Shown piece after piece: positions 1 through 8,427 of a stretch of DNA of 64,000 bases; the stretch's first letter is position 1; the number at the start of each line of letters is the position of its first letter. The stretch spans positions 1-64,000 of the forward strand of contig JAPKZB010000001.1 of assembly GCA_026393985.1 (NCBI GenBank), read 5' to 3'. The position numbers and the translations under genes are program-made. The notes beneath the pieces were generated by a model. The model did not search any database. It saw only the letters and a program-made list of their open reading frames with translations, and was not told where the DNA came from. Source of the stretch: Acidobacteriota bacterium (GTDB lineage Bacteria > Acidobacteriota > Terriglobia > Bryobacterales > Bryobacteraceae).

Positions 1-278
1 GGAACCGCGCACAACGGACTCGCTTTGGCCCGGCAGGAGGGGCGAGTTCCTCGCCCGTTGGTGCCGGGCCTACGCGGCCTGTGCTTTTGAGGAACCGCGC
101 ACAACGGACTCGCTTTGGCCCGGCGGGAGGGGCGAGTTCCTCGCCCGTTGGTGCCGTGCCTACGCGGCCTGTGCTTTTGAGGAACCGCGCACAACGGACT
201 CGCTTTGGCCCGGCAGGAGGGGCGAGTTCCTCGCCCGTTGGTGCCGTGGCTGCGCGGCCTGCGCGGCCTGTGCGCTTC
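1..278. repeat. Three tandem copies of a 90-bp palindromic repeat
   Basis: Units begin at 1, 91 and 181 with an exact 90-bp period; the third carries a 10-bp internal duplication. Each unit is an imperfect nested palindrome. The core is GGGCGAG-TTC-CTCGCCC. Around it lie GGCCCGGC and GCCGGGCC (intact in unit 1, decayed in units 2 and 3), and unit 3 is bounded by GCGCACA and TGTGCGC. The array may continue left of the window. It lies downstream of the aminotransferase gene. Short open frames through it are side effects of the repeat, not genes. REP- or MITE-like origin is inferred. Confidence 0.9.
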
Positions 279-418
279 TGCCGGAGCTTGCGTGTGATCC
301 AGAACGGTGGTGATCAGGCGATAAAGCGGATCGGCTTGGGGTGAATTGTCCGAGTGATAGTCGATCACTCGCACGACGATGGCATTGCGATCCTTTCGCC
401 GGTCGAACAGTATTGGGG

Positions 419-1603
419 TTAGGCGATTCCTGCGGCGAGGCGGCGAATTCGCTGGGCAATGGCTTCCACGTCCGCCACCGTCACCGACAGCCCCGTCGGC
501 AGCACAACCACGCGGGCTGCGACCATTTCAGTATTGGGAAGCTGGCGGCCGGCTTCCGGATAGAGTTCCACGTACGGTTGCATCCGATGGCACCCGGGCC
601 AGAAGTAGCGGCGGGCCAATACGTTCGCCGCGCGGAGAGAGTCGACAATCTCATCCCTGGTCGCCACCGAATCCGGGCCGACCTCGATCACGATGTACTG
701 ATAGTTGGTCCGTTCCGCCTCGTTGTACGGATACAGACGGATCCCCGCGACCCCGGCCAGTGCATCCCGATACGCCAAATAGTTTCGCCTATTCACCGCC
801 ACAAACCGGTCCACGGAGGCAAGGTTCGTCAGGCCCATGGCGGCACAAATCTCCACCATCTTTCCATTCGTGCCGAGCTGGGCCACCTGATCGACGCCGG
901 AGAAGCCAAAGTTACGCATCAAGCGAGCGCTCTCCGCCAGCGTATCGTCGTTGGTGACAAGCGCACCGCCCTCAAAAGAGTTGAAGAATTTGGTGGCGTG
1001 AAAGCTGAAAACCTCCGCACGGCCGAATTGTCCGATCATTTTCCCGCCCGTGGAGCAGCCAAAGGCATGGGCGGCATCGAAGAGCAGCTGGAGCCCATGT
1101 TGCGCTGCCAGTGCCTGCAGAGGCTGAACCGGGCTGGCCTGGCCCCAGAGATGCACGCCGATGATGGCCGAGGTACTGGGAGAGATACAGCGGGCTACCG
1201 ATTCCGGATCTATCTGATGCGTAGCCGGATCAATATCGGCGAAAACGGGGGTCAGGTTTTGTATCTGGACGGCGTGGGCGGTGGCGACGAAGGTGTACGA
1301 GGGAAGGATCACCTCGCCGGTGAGGCCCATCGCTCGAATGGCAATCTCGAGCGCAACGGTGCCGTTGCAGGCGGCAACGCAGTGCTTCACCCCGACATAA
1401 TCCGCCACACGCTGTTCAAACAGCTGCACGAGTGGCCCGTTATTGGTCAGCCAGCCGCGGTCGAGCATCTGGTTAACGTACTGTAGGAAGATTTCCCGAT
1501 CCCCAACGTTCGGCGTACCGACATGGAGAACCGGAGCATCGTTGGAGGCGCTCTCTCGCGCTTTGCCGCCATCACCGACTTTCATGGCATCCACGTTCAC
1601 CAA
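419..1603 (-). CDS. DegT/DnrJ/EryC1/StrS-family PLP-dependent sugar aminotransferase
   Basis: The 394-aa protein has the fold-type I aminotransferase layout of the DegT family, which transfers an amino group to nucleotide-linked keto-sugars in the cytoplasm. Visible marks are a cofactor-binding FDAAHAFG segment (Asp176) and the PLP lysine in SFHATKFFNSFEGG (Lys205). The extra ~25 residues before the conserved GTPNVGD region suggest the true start may be slightly downstream. It is the last gene of a minus-strand run with a glycosyltransferase 33 bp upstream, so a role in making an amino-sugar for a surface glycan is likely. The exact sugar substrate cannot be read from the sequence. Confidence 0.88.
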   Translation of the reverse strand: MVNVDAMKVGDGGKARESASNDAPVLHVGTPNVGDREIFLQYVNQMLDRGWLTNNGPLVQLFEQRVADYVGVKHCVAACNGTVALEIAIRAMGLTGEVILPSYTFVATAHAVQIQNLTPVFADIDPATHQIDPESVARCISPSTSAIIGVHLWGQASPVQPLQALAAQHGLQLLFDAAHAFGCSTGGKMIGQFGRAEVFSFHATKFFNSFEGGALVTNDDTLAESARLMRNFGFSGVDQVAQLGTNGKMVEICAAMGLTNLASVDRFVAVNRRNYLAYRDALAGVAGIRLYPYNEAERTNYQYIVIEVGPDSVATRDEIVDSLRAANVLARRYFWPGCHRMQPYVELYPEAGRQLPNTEMVAARVVVLPTGLSVTVADVEAIAQRIRRLAAGIA

Positions 1604-1636
1604 GGTTCCCTGATTATATCGTCAGCCGCAATAGTG

Positions 1637-2617
1637 CTAAACCACTAACCCCAGGTCTTTCAAAATCCGCCCGGTGTGCACGGCGCGCAGATGCTGTACG
1701 AGAAACGCATTCAAAGGCGACAGCCCTGGCCGGTTGAATAGGCGTTCCACAGCCGCGATGGTTTGAAAGTCGGCAATCCGATCGACTTCGGTGATCTGTA
1801 GGAAGTGAAGAACCCGAATATCGGCGACCTCCTCGGGATAGAACTCGTGGAAGTAGTGTACATTCGGCACGTTATAGCGCAGAGGCAGGGGAGCCCACTC
1901 CAACCCCTGGCGGGCGATCGCGAGGCTCAGGGCGATCTGACCGGAAAGTTGATGCCGGAAGACAGAGTTCACCGTATCCAGATCTTCGTAAATACACGCG
2001 CCGATGCGCCGCATCGTTTCCGCGCTGCCGATAATCACGCCGGCGTTGGCGTAGGGCGGACTGTATTGCATCTGTTCCAGGTAGGGCGAGCTTTGCGTCT
2101 TCACCCACGGCCAGGACAGATGCTCCATCGATAACCGCGGCTGCGCCAGGCCAGCCAGGGAGAATACCGTGGCCCACCAATCGGCGGGAGAGCGGACTTC
2201 CAGGCAAGGCGGGTCACAGAAGAACGGCGAGTAGGGTGCCGGAATCGCGTGGAATCGCAGCGTACCGGCCACTGTTTGCAGGATTTCCATCAGCGAGCCG
2301 GTGACCAGCAGATCGGCATCCAACATCACGACGGCGTCACAGTCAAACGGGTAGCGGAAGCGGGAATACGCCGTGGCGAAGATGCCCCGCTCCCGCCACT
2401 CATTCTCGGGTACCCAGCGCCATTCCAATGGATAAAGACCGGCCCAGGGGCACAGACGATCCAGGTCGACCGGCCGCTCGTCACCAACCGTGACAACGAT
2501 CTTGTAATGGCCCTCCGGAATGCCGCTGTACATAGCGATCGACGCCGCCAGATAGTGTACCCGGAGCAGGAAATCGGGCGAAGGTCCAACGGGGATATGA
2601 ATTTCGATCGATGGCAT
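1637..2617 (-). CDS. Putative GT-A-fold glycosyltransferase
   Basis: The 326-aa protein resembles nucleotide-sugar transferases of the GT8-like type: a beta-strand followed by VVMLDADLLVTGSL with a DAD metal-binding motif at residues 100-102. I chose the ATG at 2617 because AAGGA lies 7 nt upstream and because an earlier in-frame start would add 71 residues encoded only by the palindromic repeats. It sits between the methyltransferase and the aminotransferase on the same strand. Family assignment rests on the DxD context and overall shape, so donor and acceptor are unknown. Confidence 0.72.
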   Translation of the reverse strand: MPSIEIHIPVGPSPDFLLRVHYLAASIAMYSGIPEGHYKIVVTVGDERPVDLDRLCPWAGLYPLEWRWVPENEWRERGIFATAYSRFRYPFDCDAVVMLDADLLVTGSLMEILQTVAGTLRFHAIPAPYSPFFCDPPCLEVRSPADWWATVFSLAGLAQPRLSMEHLSWPWVKTQSSPYLEQMQYSPPYANAGVIIGSAETMRRIGACIYEDLDTVNSVFRHQLSGQIALSLAIARQGLEWAPLPLRYNVPNVHYFHEFYPEEVADIRVLHFLQITEVDRIADFQTIAAVERLFNRPGLSPLNAFLVQHLRAVHTGRILKDLGLVV

Positions 2618-2637
2618 TGGGTAGTCCTTGTCAACTT

Positions 2638-2913
2638 CTGAGGAACGCGCACAACGGACTCGCTCCGGCCCGGCAGGAGGGGCGAGTTCCTCGCCCGTTG
2701 GAGCCGGGCCCGCGCGGCCTGTGCGCTTCTGAGGAACTCGCGCACAACGGACTCGCTTCGGCCCGGCAGGAGGGGCGAGTTCCTCGCCCGTTGGAGCCGG
2801 GCCCGCGCGGCCTGTGCGCTTTTGAGGCACACGCGCACAACGGACTCGCTTCGGCCCGGCAGGAGGGGCGAGTTCCTCGCCCGTTGGTGCCGTGCCTGCG
2901 CGGCCTGTGCGCT
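2638..2913. repeat. Second array: three copies of the 90-bp palindromic repeat
   Basis: Units start near 2640, 2731 and 2823 and repeat the same nested palindrome as the array at 1-278, here with intact GCGCACA and TGTGCGC ends. The array fills the gap between the methyltransferase stop codon and the ribosome-binding site of the glycosyltransferase. The last repeat bases (CT at 2912-2913) form part of the methyltransferase TAG stop, so insertion occurred exactly at the gene end. A transcript crossing it would form consecutive stable hairpins and could affect operon expression (inference). Confidence 0.9.
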
Positions 2914-3910
2914 AATTGGGAAACGCCAATTGTTGCATAACGGAGCGCCGCTGATTTACCGGGACCTCGGCAAGGTCACCACTTGCACGCCGGGCGTGGA
3001 CGCCACGGGTATCGATGAGATAGAGGATATGTCCGGCGCCGGACTCAACATACTTCACAATCTCCGCGGTACGCACACCCAGTACCTTCAGGAACGAGAC
3101 CAAGAGCCCGTCGCTGATCTGATAACTCAACATCTGCGCTGCGCCGGAACCGCGGTTCCAACCCGTCGAAAGTTCCATGGCATGCAGCTGCGATTCGAAG
3201 ACCCCGGTATCTATAATCAGTGTCTCCCGGGCCAGGGACAGCAATCGGGTGACCGCCCACATCGGGCAAAGCGTGTGATTGATCAACTCAGAAACGAACA
3301 CGACGTCATGCGCCGGAATGGTGAAGTCGACCAGGAAATCCGTGTTGACAAACTCGACGTTTTTCCAACCCAGAATACGATTAGCCCACACCGCACTCTC
3401 GTGCTTCCGCTTTTGCACATCGACGCCCGTCACTCGGGTAGCGCCCTGCTCGGCGAAGCGAAACGGAAAAAAGCCGTTGGCGGAACCAACTTCCATTGCC
3501 GATTTTCCGCGCAGATCCGGTAACAACTGGCGCAAGTACAGCCACTTGGGCCAGGGGCGCAACAGGCACGCTTCTTCACTCGTCAGGTGCCGGCCCAGTG
3601 TATTGACGCCGCCTTCATCAAACATTGCCCAAGCGCGATCGGAGGTAGTGGAAATGCCGAACTCCGGAAAATCGATACGCTGAAACCACTCCCCCGTAAA
3701 GGCGCGGATACCATCGGCCACCGGGCCCTGCAACAACGCGGGGTTGAACTGCTCACGATCCTGCCGCAGCCGCGTGCGGAGCTCCGCAAGCATGGCATCC
3801 AGTGTTTCTCCCGCAAAAAGGGGATGGGTCTCTGGCTCTTCGATAACGAGATCCCGTCCTTGAGCATACCTGTAGTTCTCAAATTCGTAAAGTATGGGTT
3901 CCCGCATCAC
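2912..3910 (-). CDS. Class I SAM-dependent methyltransferase
   Basis: The 332-aa protein has a Rossmann methyltransferase core with motif I AMEVGSANGFF (residues 138-148) and the acidic motif II residue in TGVDV (Asp164). An N-terminal extension of ~130 residues precedes the core, and the layout recalls methyltransferases of the CmoB/DUF1698-like and glycan-modification types. Two adjacent ATGs begin the frame at 3910, and no strong Shine-Dalgarno is visible. Its stop codon is fused to the repeat array. Placement beside a sulfotransferase and a glycosyltransferase suggests modification of a polysaccharide or its lipid carrier; the target is not known. Confidence 0.8.
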   Translation of the reverse strand: MMREPILYEFENYRYAQGRDLVIEEPETHPLFAGETLDAMLAELRTRLRQDREQFNPALLQGPVADGIRAFTGEWFQRIDFPEFGISTTSDRAWAMFDEGGVNTLGRHLTSEEACLLRPWPKWLYLRQLLPDLRGKSAMEVGSANGFFPFRFAEQGATRVTGVDVQKRKHESAVWANRILGWKNVEFVNTDFLVDFTIPAHDVVFVSELINHTLCPMWAVTRLLSLARETLIIDTGVFESQLHAMELSTGWNRGSGAAQMLSYQISDGLLVSFLKVLGVRTAEIVKYVESGAGHILYLIDTRGVHARRASGDLAEVPVNQRRSVMQQLAFPN

Positions 3911-3981
3911 AATACCCTAAAGTAAATCACAACAACCTAAACTGAAAATGCCAGTATATCGCGCCCTCCCTGTCCGAGAGA

Positions 3982-4995
3982 TCAGGCAGTGGCGGGGGCA
4001 CCGGCAAAGCGAATCAGCACCTGCTTCAACGGCGAATCGTCCGGCAGGTAAGACGGGATACGCTCTGCGGGAATTCGCACGGACGGAAGAGTGGCAAGAA
4101 TCCGAGCCTCCACTTGGGCAGCAACGGCCTCGAAGGCGGTAAATTCCTCGTCCCGCGGGTAGTGCGGGGGCCGGCAGTCGGAAAAGTCGGCGTGGATGCC
4201 CTCGGAAGCGAGTTGTAGGTTCAGCGCCTGCCACATGGCAGGGGCCCGTTCAGCCACTGTTAGATCAACCACCGCATCGGCGTCAGCACAGCTGAGGACA
4301 ACCGCGCAGACGTAGACGTGGTAGAAAAAGCGAAAGACGTCCACGCGATCAGCCAGCCACGGAACCACCTGTGCCTCTTCGCCGGTATAGAAAAGGGAGT
4401 CGGCAAGCGGCAGACTGCGATCCTCGACAAGCGGACGCATCAACGGATGGGTGGCGTTTAGCGTTGCGATCAGGTAGAACCGGCTGGGAAAGTAGGCATT
4501 CGGGAACGAGAGCATGGAGCGCCACAGGTCCCACCAGTGGCGGCTCACAAAGACATGGACAGCGGGGAACCGCGCGGTAAACCAGGAACTGCGGAGGAAG
4601 AGCCGGTTGGGCTGCAGGCAGGTACGTTGGCCGAAGCTGGAGGCGAAATCGATCAGGGACTGAAAATAGCTCTCGAGTGCCGGATCGCTGTCGGCCTCAT
4701 TCAGAAGAAAACGTTCGTAGGCAAACTTGGTCGAGTATCCTGGCACTCCGAGCTCGGCTTCGGACAAGGGATACTCTTGGAAATAGCCGATTGTCATGGC
4801 CGGATGGCGCATCATCCGCCACACTTCCTCGCGCATATTGTCGTCGTTTCGAGATGGATGGTAGACGCTGAGCACTTCATGCAGGGGCTCGTAGAAACAA
4901 CGCCACTGACCGTTTTCCCGGATTTTGCTCCAGAAATAGGTCGTACTCGCCCGCCACATTCCATTGACGAGCAACACTCTTTCGGCATTTACCAT
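3982..4995 (-). CDS. Sulfotransferase-like protein
   Basis: Two features match PAPS-dependent sulfotransferases: an N-terminal P-loop-like stretch VLLVNGMWRASTTYFW (residues 8-22) that would hold the 5'-phosphosulfate, and a later SRHWWDLWRS segment (about 151-160) resembling the 3'-phosphate-binding Arg...Ser motif. I placed the start at the ATG at 4995 (337 aa). A longer frame to 5130 adds 45 residues of unlikely sequence. It is the first gene of the minus-strand glycan run. Sulfation of a glycan is the likely role, but the P-loop deviates from the canonical form and a catalytically altered member is possible. Confidence 0.65.
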   Translation of the reverse strand: MVNAERVLLVNGMWRASTTYFWSKIRENGQWRCFYEPLHEVLSVYHPSRNDDNMREEVWRMMRHPAMTIGYFQEYPLSEAELGVPGYSTKFAYERFLLNEADSDPALESYFQSLIDFASSFGQRTCLQPNRLFLRSSWFTARFPAVHVFVSRHWWDLWRSMLSFPNAYFPSRFYLIATLNATHPLMRPLVEDRSLPLADSLFYTGEEAQVVPWLADRVDVFRFFYHVYVCAVVLSCADADAVVDLTVAERAPAMWQALNLQLASEGIHADFSDCRPPHYPRDEEFTAFEAVAAQVEARILATLPSVRIPAERIPSYLPDDSPLKQVLIRFAGAPATA

Positions 4996-5598
4996 TATGG
5001 TTTGAGGCTCCGGGATCGAAATAGGAGGCCAACGAAGATATGCGTTTGCAGGCGGTGGCCCCGGCTCCAACCCTTGATTATAAGCGATCGCTGCGCCGAG
5101 CAATGGCGGCAGAACATGGCGGCAGAACAAGGGCGATGGCGACGGGGTCTTCCGGCTACGGCACCGTAGTGGGCGGGCAAATCGCCACGCCCCGGAACGC
5201 CAGCGAGGCTGGCGATGCCTTTAATCGTTGATGCTCCGAGAGCATTTCTTCCGTTTTGTCTTTTCGTTGCTCTAGCCACATCGCCGTGCAGGAGAGTCGA
5301 CCCTGGCTGGCGAGGACGAGCGTCGAACCAACCGATCAGACCCGCGTGAACAAATCCAGTGCGCAGGATAGACAGGCGACGGCCGGCCTGGGTCATACAA
5401 AGAGAGGCACGACGAAGGCTGTCATGGATGGGAAACTTGTCGTGGCCAAGCATCGGTGGAATGACCGGGGCGTGCCGGAGTGCGTAGCGTGGGGCGCAGG
5501 GTTTGTCGCAGGACAGAAGCGTGATCAGAATGCTGCCGAGAATCCCGGACTTGGGGGAGCGTGGTTCCCTCTATCCGAGATGGAGGCCTTTTGCGGAC
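4996..5598. other. About 600 bp without a recognisable gene
   Basis: Several short frames on both strands show no family signature or consistent start signal. A 7-bp hairpin (CGCCAGC and GCTGGCG with a three-base loop) lies near 5200. The stretch may be a decayed gene on the minus strand, because fragments read open in alternating frames, but I cannot name it. Confidence 0.5.
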
Positions 5599-5690
5599 CA
5601 CGCGCACAACGGACTTGCTTGGTCCCGGCAGGATGGGCGAGTTCCTCGCCCGTTGGTGCCGGGCCTGCGCGGCCTGTGCGCTTTGGAGCG
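5599..5690. repeat. Solitary copy of the 90-bp palindromic repeat
   Basis: Same element as the arrays at 1-278 and 2638-2913, with intact GCGCACA and TGTGCGC ends and GGGCGAG/CTCGCCC core. It is single and slightly diverged (CTTGGTCCCGGCAGGATG in place of the usual left arm). It lies just downstream of an IS4-type transposase remnant. Confidence 0.85.
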
Positions 5691-5789
5691 AACCGTTGGG
5701 CCTTGCGGCTGTTGGGCGTTGGGTTTCTGTCCTTCTTTATGCCGGCCATCACCAGAGCAGGAAGGTGAATCTGCGGTCGAAGGTTCGCG

Positions 5790-6162
5790 GTTCATTACGA
5801 ACTGCCATCCAGACTCACCGATCGCCAATCCCGATGGCAGTCGCCTCGGTCCCCAGCCGGCTGCGCGCCTGTAAAGCACCCGTCTTGCCGGCCACACCGT
5901 CGCCAACCGGCGGGTCCGGCGGCCACGGCACACCCTCGCGTCAGTAGCGCCACGCCTCATGGGTGGATGATCGCAGGGGCAAAGCCAGTGCAATCCCGTG
6001 GTCGACCACAACGCGGGCAGACAGATCCCATTCGCGGAAGCTGGAGTGCCTGGTTCGAGCCAACACCTCACGAACAGCCCCTGAGGCAAGCACTTCGCAA
6101 ACACACCGAAGTTGACGAGGTCCATGATCCGGCTCCCGGCCGGCAGAAACGCTACGAGCCAT
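5790..6162 (-). pseudogene. IS4-family transposase, N-terminal remnant
   Basis: Read on the minus strand with one frameshift, the segment gives VNFGVFAKCLPQGL, then VREVLARTRHSSFREWDLSARVV and IALALPLRSSTHEAWRY (pieces of one region). This matches the conserved N-terminal domain of IS4 transposases (family knowledge: FxPP...VLAATG...RxRDLPAxVVVYYVIALAL). A stop follows HEAWRY and similarity fades after a short ARSRLGTEA segment. The DDE catalytic domain is missing, so it cannot transpose. Confidence 0.65.
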
Positions 6163-6426
6163 CACTGAGGCCGACTCCCCCATCAGAAGGGCACAGAAGC
6201 AGAAGGGCACAGAAGCTTTTCCGTAAACAGTACTAGGCTAAGCGAAACCGCCCCCCTAGGAGAATCAATCATTTGCGGGTGACACTATCCCGTGGTACTG
6301 CTGTTTGCCGGTGGGGGCAATATTTTTTACTTGCCCTATAAGTTGTTTATTTTCAATATCCTGGACGGGCCTCGCCTTCGCTGTCTAGTGCGATAGTACT
6401 GCCAAGGATCGCACTCAACGAAGTTC

Positions 6427-6456
6427 TTGACATTACTATAGTTCCATTCGTATACT
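6427..6456 (+). promoter_or_regulatory. Sigma70-type promoter of the PEP-CTERM gene
   Basis: A perfect TTGACA (6427-6432) and TATACT (6451-6456) are separated by 18 bp in an unusually AT-rich stretch. Transcription would start near 6463, giving a ~75-nt leader that ends in GGAGG 8 nt before the ATG. Confidence 0.75.
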
Positions 6457-6536
6457 GTGAGGGCATTGAAGACATTTGTATAGTACGGAGTACATCTGCT
6501 TCAAGGATTTCGGATCTACCTTCGGAGGATATCTAA

Positions 6537-7232
6537 ATGAAAAAAACTCTCTTCGCTGCTGCGGTTTTCGCAGCGGCCTCAGTAAACTCGTTTGGTGCGG
6601 CCTGCACCACCTTTAATGGCAATACTCTCAGCAGCCTCGGCTCTTGCGAGATCGGCAACAGTGGCACCTTGTGGACCCTCAGCAACTTCTTAGTGTTCAA
6701 CAACACGCTTAACGGCTTTGGCGTTCCGGACATGACCGCCGCCAACCTGCGGGTAAATTTCGAAGAAATTGCCAACGGGTTCTCTGTGACCTACTCTACC
6801 CAGGGAGGGTTCGCCTTCACCGGTACTCAGGCGAACGCTTGGGGGAATGGCATGTGGATTACCCGCATCGGGGCTGCTTCTCCGTCCAACACCGTCACGG
6901 ACGTCGACGCTTCCTACGTGGTTGGAAGCGGGGATCTGAATTTCACCTTCCGCAAGAACATCCAGGATCAGTTAGGTGCCGGCCTCGGTACCGCTTTGGC
7001 CACATTTGGATCAGGCACCACCAATGTGAATAACGCAACCACCAGCGGTAGCTTCGGCGGGGCTCTGAGTGTCAACGATCGAGTCTTTTTCGACGCCGCA
7101 GGACGTTCCGGCGGGACCATTACCAGCTACACCAACACTTTCACCACCAATAACATTCCGGAACCGATGTCCTTTCTCCTGATGGGAGCTGGCTTGGTCG
7201 GGATTGCGGCCCTCCGCCGCCGCTCTAGCTAA
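6537..7232 (+). CDS. PEP-CTERM domain surface/secreted protein
   Basis: The 231-aa protein begins with a Sec signal peptide (MKKTLFAAAVFAAASVNSFG) and ends with a PEP-CTERM sorting tail: IPEP, a hydrophobic helix FLLMGAGLVGIAAL, then RRRSS. Such proteins are cleaved by an exosortase and are often exported with exopolysaccharide (family knowledge). The middle is rich in Thr, Ser, Gly and Asn, as in other low-complexity PEP-CTERM proteins. GGAGG sits 8 nt before the ATG and a consensus promoter lies upstream. No exosortase gene is in the window. The neighbouring glycosyltransferases fit a surface-glycan setting. Confidence 0.92.
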   Translation: MKKTLFAAAVFAAASVNSFGAACTTFNGNTLSSLGSCEIGNSGTLWTLSNFLVFNNTLNGFGVPDMTAANLRVNFEEIANGFSVTYSTQGGFAFTGTQANAWGNGMWITRIGAASPSNTVTDVDASYVVGSGDLNFTFRKNIQDQLGAGLGTALATFGSGTTNVNNATTSGSFGGALSVNDRVFFDAAGRSGGTITSYTNTFTTNNIPEPMSFLLMGAGLVGIAALRRRSS

Positions 7233-7266
7233 CGTCACCGACACAACTTTAGTCCGACGTTTTTTC

Positions 7267-7294
7267 CTGGGGTCCACCTGACGGTGGACCCCAG
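7267..7294 (+). terminator. Hairpin after the PEP-CTERM gene
   Basis: A perfect 12-bp stem (CTGGGGTCCACC and its complement) with a TGAC loop lies 34 bp past the stop codon. The downstream tract is only moderately T-rich (CTTCGTTATGTT), so termination is likely but not textbook. Confidence 0.65.
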
Positions 7295-7906
7295 CTTCGT
7301 TATGTTCGTCCGCACCCCGTTGGCGTCGACCGTTTCGGTTTTTCGGTTCAGGTCATCTCTCCATGCCTGGCGCGGGCGGCGGGCTGAACGGGCCGCTCAC
7401 GAGCTGAACCGATCGTGTGGACCTCGAGTAGAGTGGGACGATCAAAACCTTCGCTGGCAGCCCTCCCAACACTCGGAGGATTCCAGTTTGGCATCCTGGC
7501 ATTCATCCGCTGCGTGCAAGTGGGAAGCCCTCAGCGCCGGCACCTGACCCGCTTGAGTTCGCTGCTTCGAGACCACCTCTTTGTCGCGTGTGGCACATGG
7601 CGGTTCTTCGATATGCCCTTTTAGGGTCAGTCGCCGCTCCGCTTAGCAGCCCGGGGCAAAAGTGCCCATTTTTCGGTATCCCGTCTCAAGCAGCCAGCAG
7701 CAGCAGTCCGGAGCCCGCAAAGCAACTTGCCGGACCAGGTAGCTCCTGCAGCCCGAAATCAAGCCCTCTCTGCGTAAAACACGCCGTCAAGGTGTCGAAT
7801 CAGGTGCCGATATTGCTGATACCAAGGCTCTTCCGCCCCTGGAAACCCTAGCAGTCCGTGGTTAAAGTTGGCTCGCCCTGCCGAAATCAATTGATGCTGA
7901 AAATGT
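7295..7906. other. Gene-poor stretch containing a dispersed degenerate repeat
   Basis: No convincing gene. The part at about 7645-7790 is clearly similar to the reverse complement of about 15520-15665: both contain CCCGTCTCAAGC, then GCCAGCAGCAGC, then CCCGCAAAG, and later GCAGCCC. The similarity survives with substitutions, so this is an old dispersed element, perhaps a transposon end. The rest shows nothing I can identify. Confidence 0.5.
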
Positions 7907-7924
7907 TTGCGCGTAAAGCTGGGT

Positions 7925-8338
7925 ATGGCGCTGGGAACACGGAAGCAAAGGATGCGTCAGGAGACATGGTGGATCGCCCAACAGGAGTTACCGGCCTCAG
8001 CCGCTCACCCCTTTTACACTCGGCTCAATGAACTGCTCGACGCCGAAAAGTTCGACGAGTTCGCCGAAGCTGCCTGCCAGCAGTTCTACGCCAAGAAAAT
8101 GGGTCGTCCCAGCCTCACCCCGGGCATCTGCTTCCGCGCCCTCCTCGTCGGCTATTTCGAGGTCATCGATTCCGAACGCGGGATCGCCTGGCGGGCCGCC
8201 GATTCGCTCAGCATCCGCCACTTTCCGGGAGTCGGACTCGACGAACGCAGTCCCGATCATTCCACCCTCTCGCGCACCCGCCGGCTGATCGACGTCGAAA
8301 CCCATGAGCAGATCTTCGGGTTTGTTCTGCGTTCATGA
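7925..8338 (+). pseudogene. Truncated transposase, IS1182/IS5-like (DUF772-type N-terminus)
   Basis: About 138 residues match the N-terminal domain of DUF772-containing transposases: FYTRLNELLDAEKFDEFAE, then GRPSLTPGICFRALLVGYFE, then DHSTLSRTRR. The reading frame stops after EQIFGFVLRS, exactly where full-length relatives continue into the DDE catalytic domain, so the 3' two thirds were lost. The ATG at 7925 is preferred over the one at 7907. The break lies 90 bp before the large glycosyltransferase gene. Confidence 0.75.
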
Positions 8339-8427
8339 CACGTGTCGATTTGCTATTCTTTAGATCTGTCTACCGTAACTTCCAGAAACATTGGGACCCT
8401 TTCCGGGACTGATTCCCCTCTTTGAGC

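Noticed and set aside
81-459. Short frames within the left repeat array
   Set aside because: They encode only the repeat in two strands and have no start signal or family match.
2618-2830. N-terminal extension of the glycosyltransferase
   Set aside because: It consists only of translated palindromic repeat; ATG 2617 has a good AAGGA site and starts the family-like sequence.
5256-5768. 170-aa plus-strand frame through the solitary palindromic repeat
   Set aside because: Half of it is repeat sequence, the other half has no family pattern, and the IS4 remnant lies on the opposite strand beyond it.
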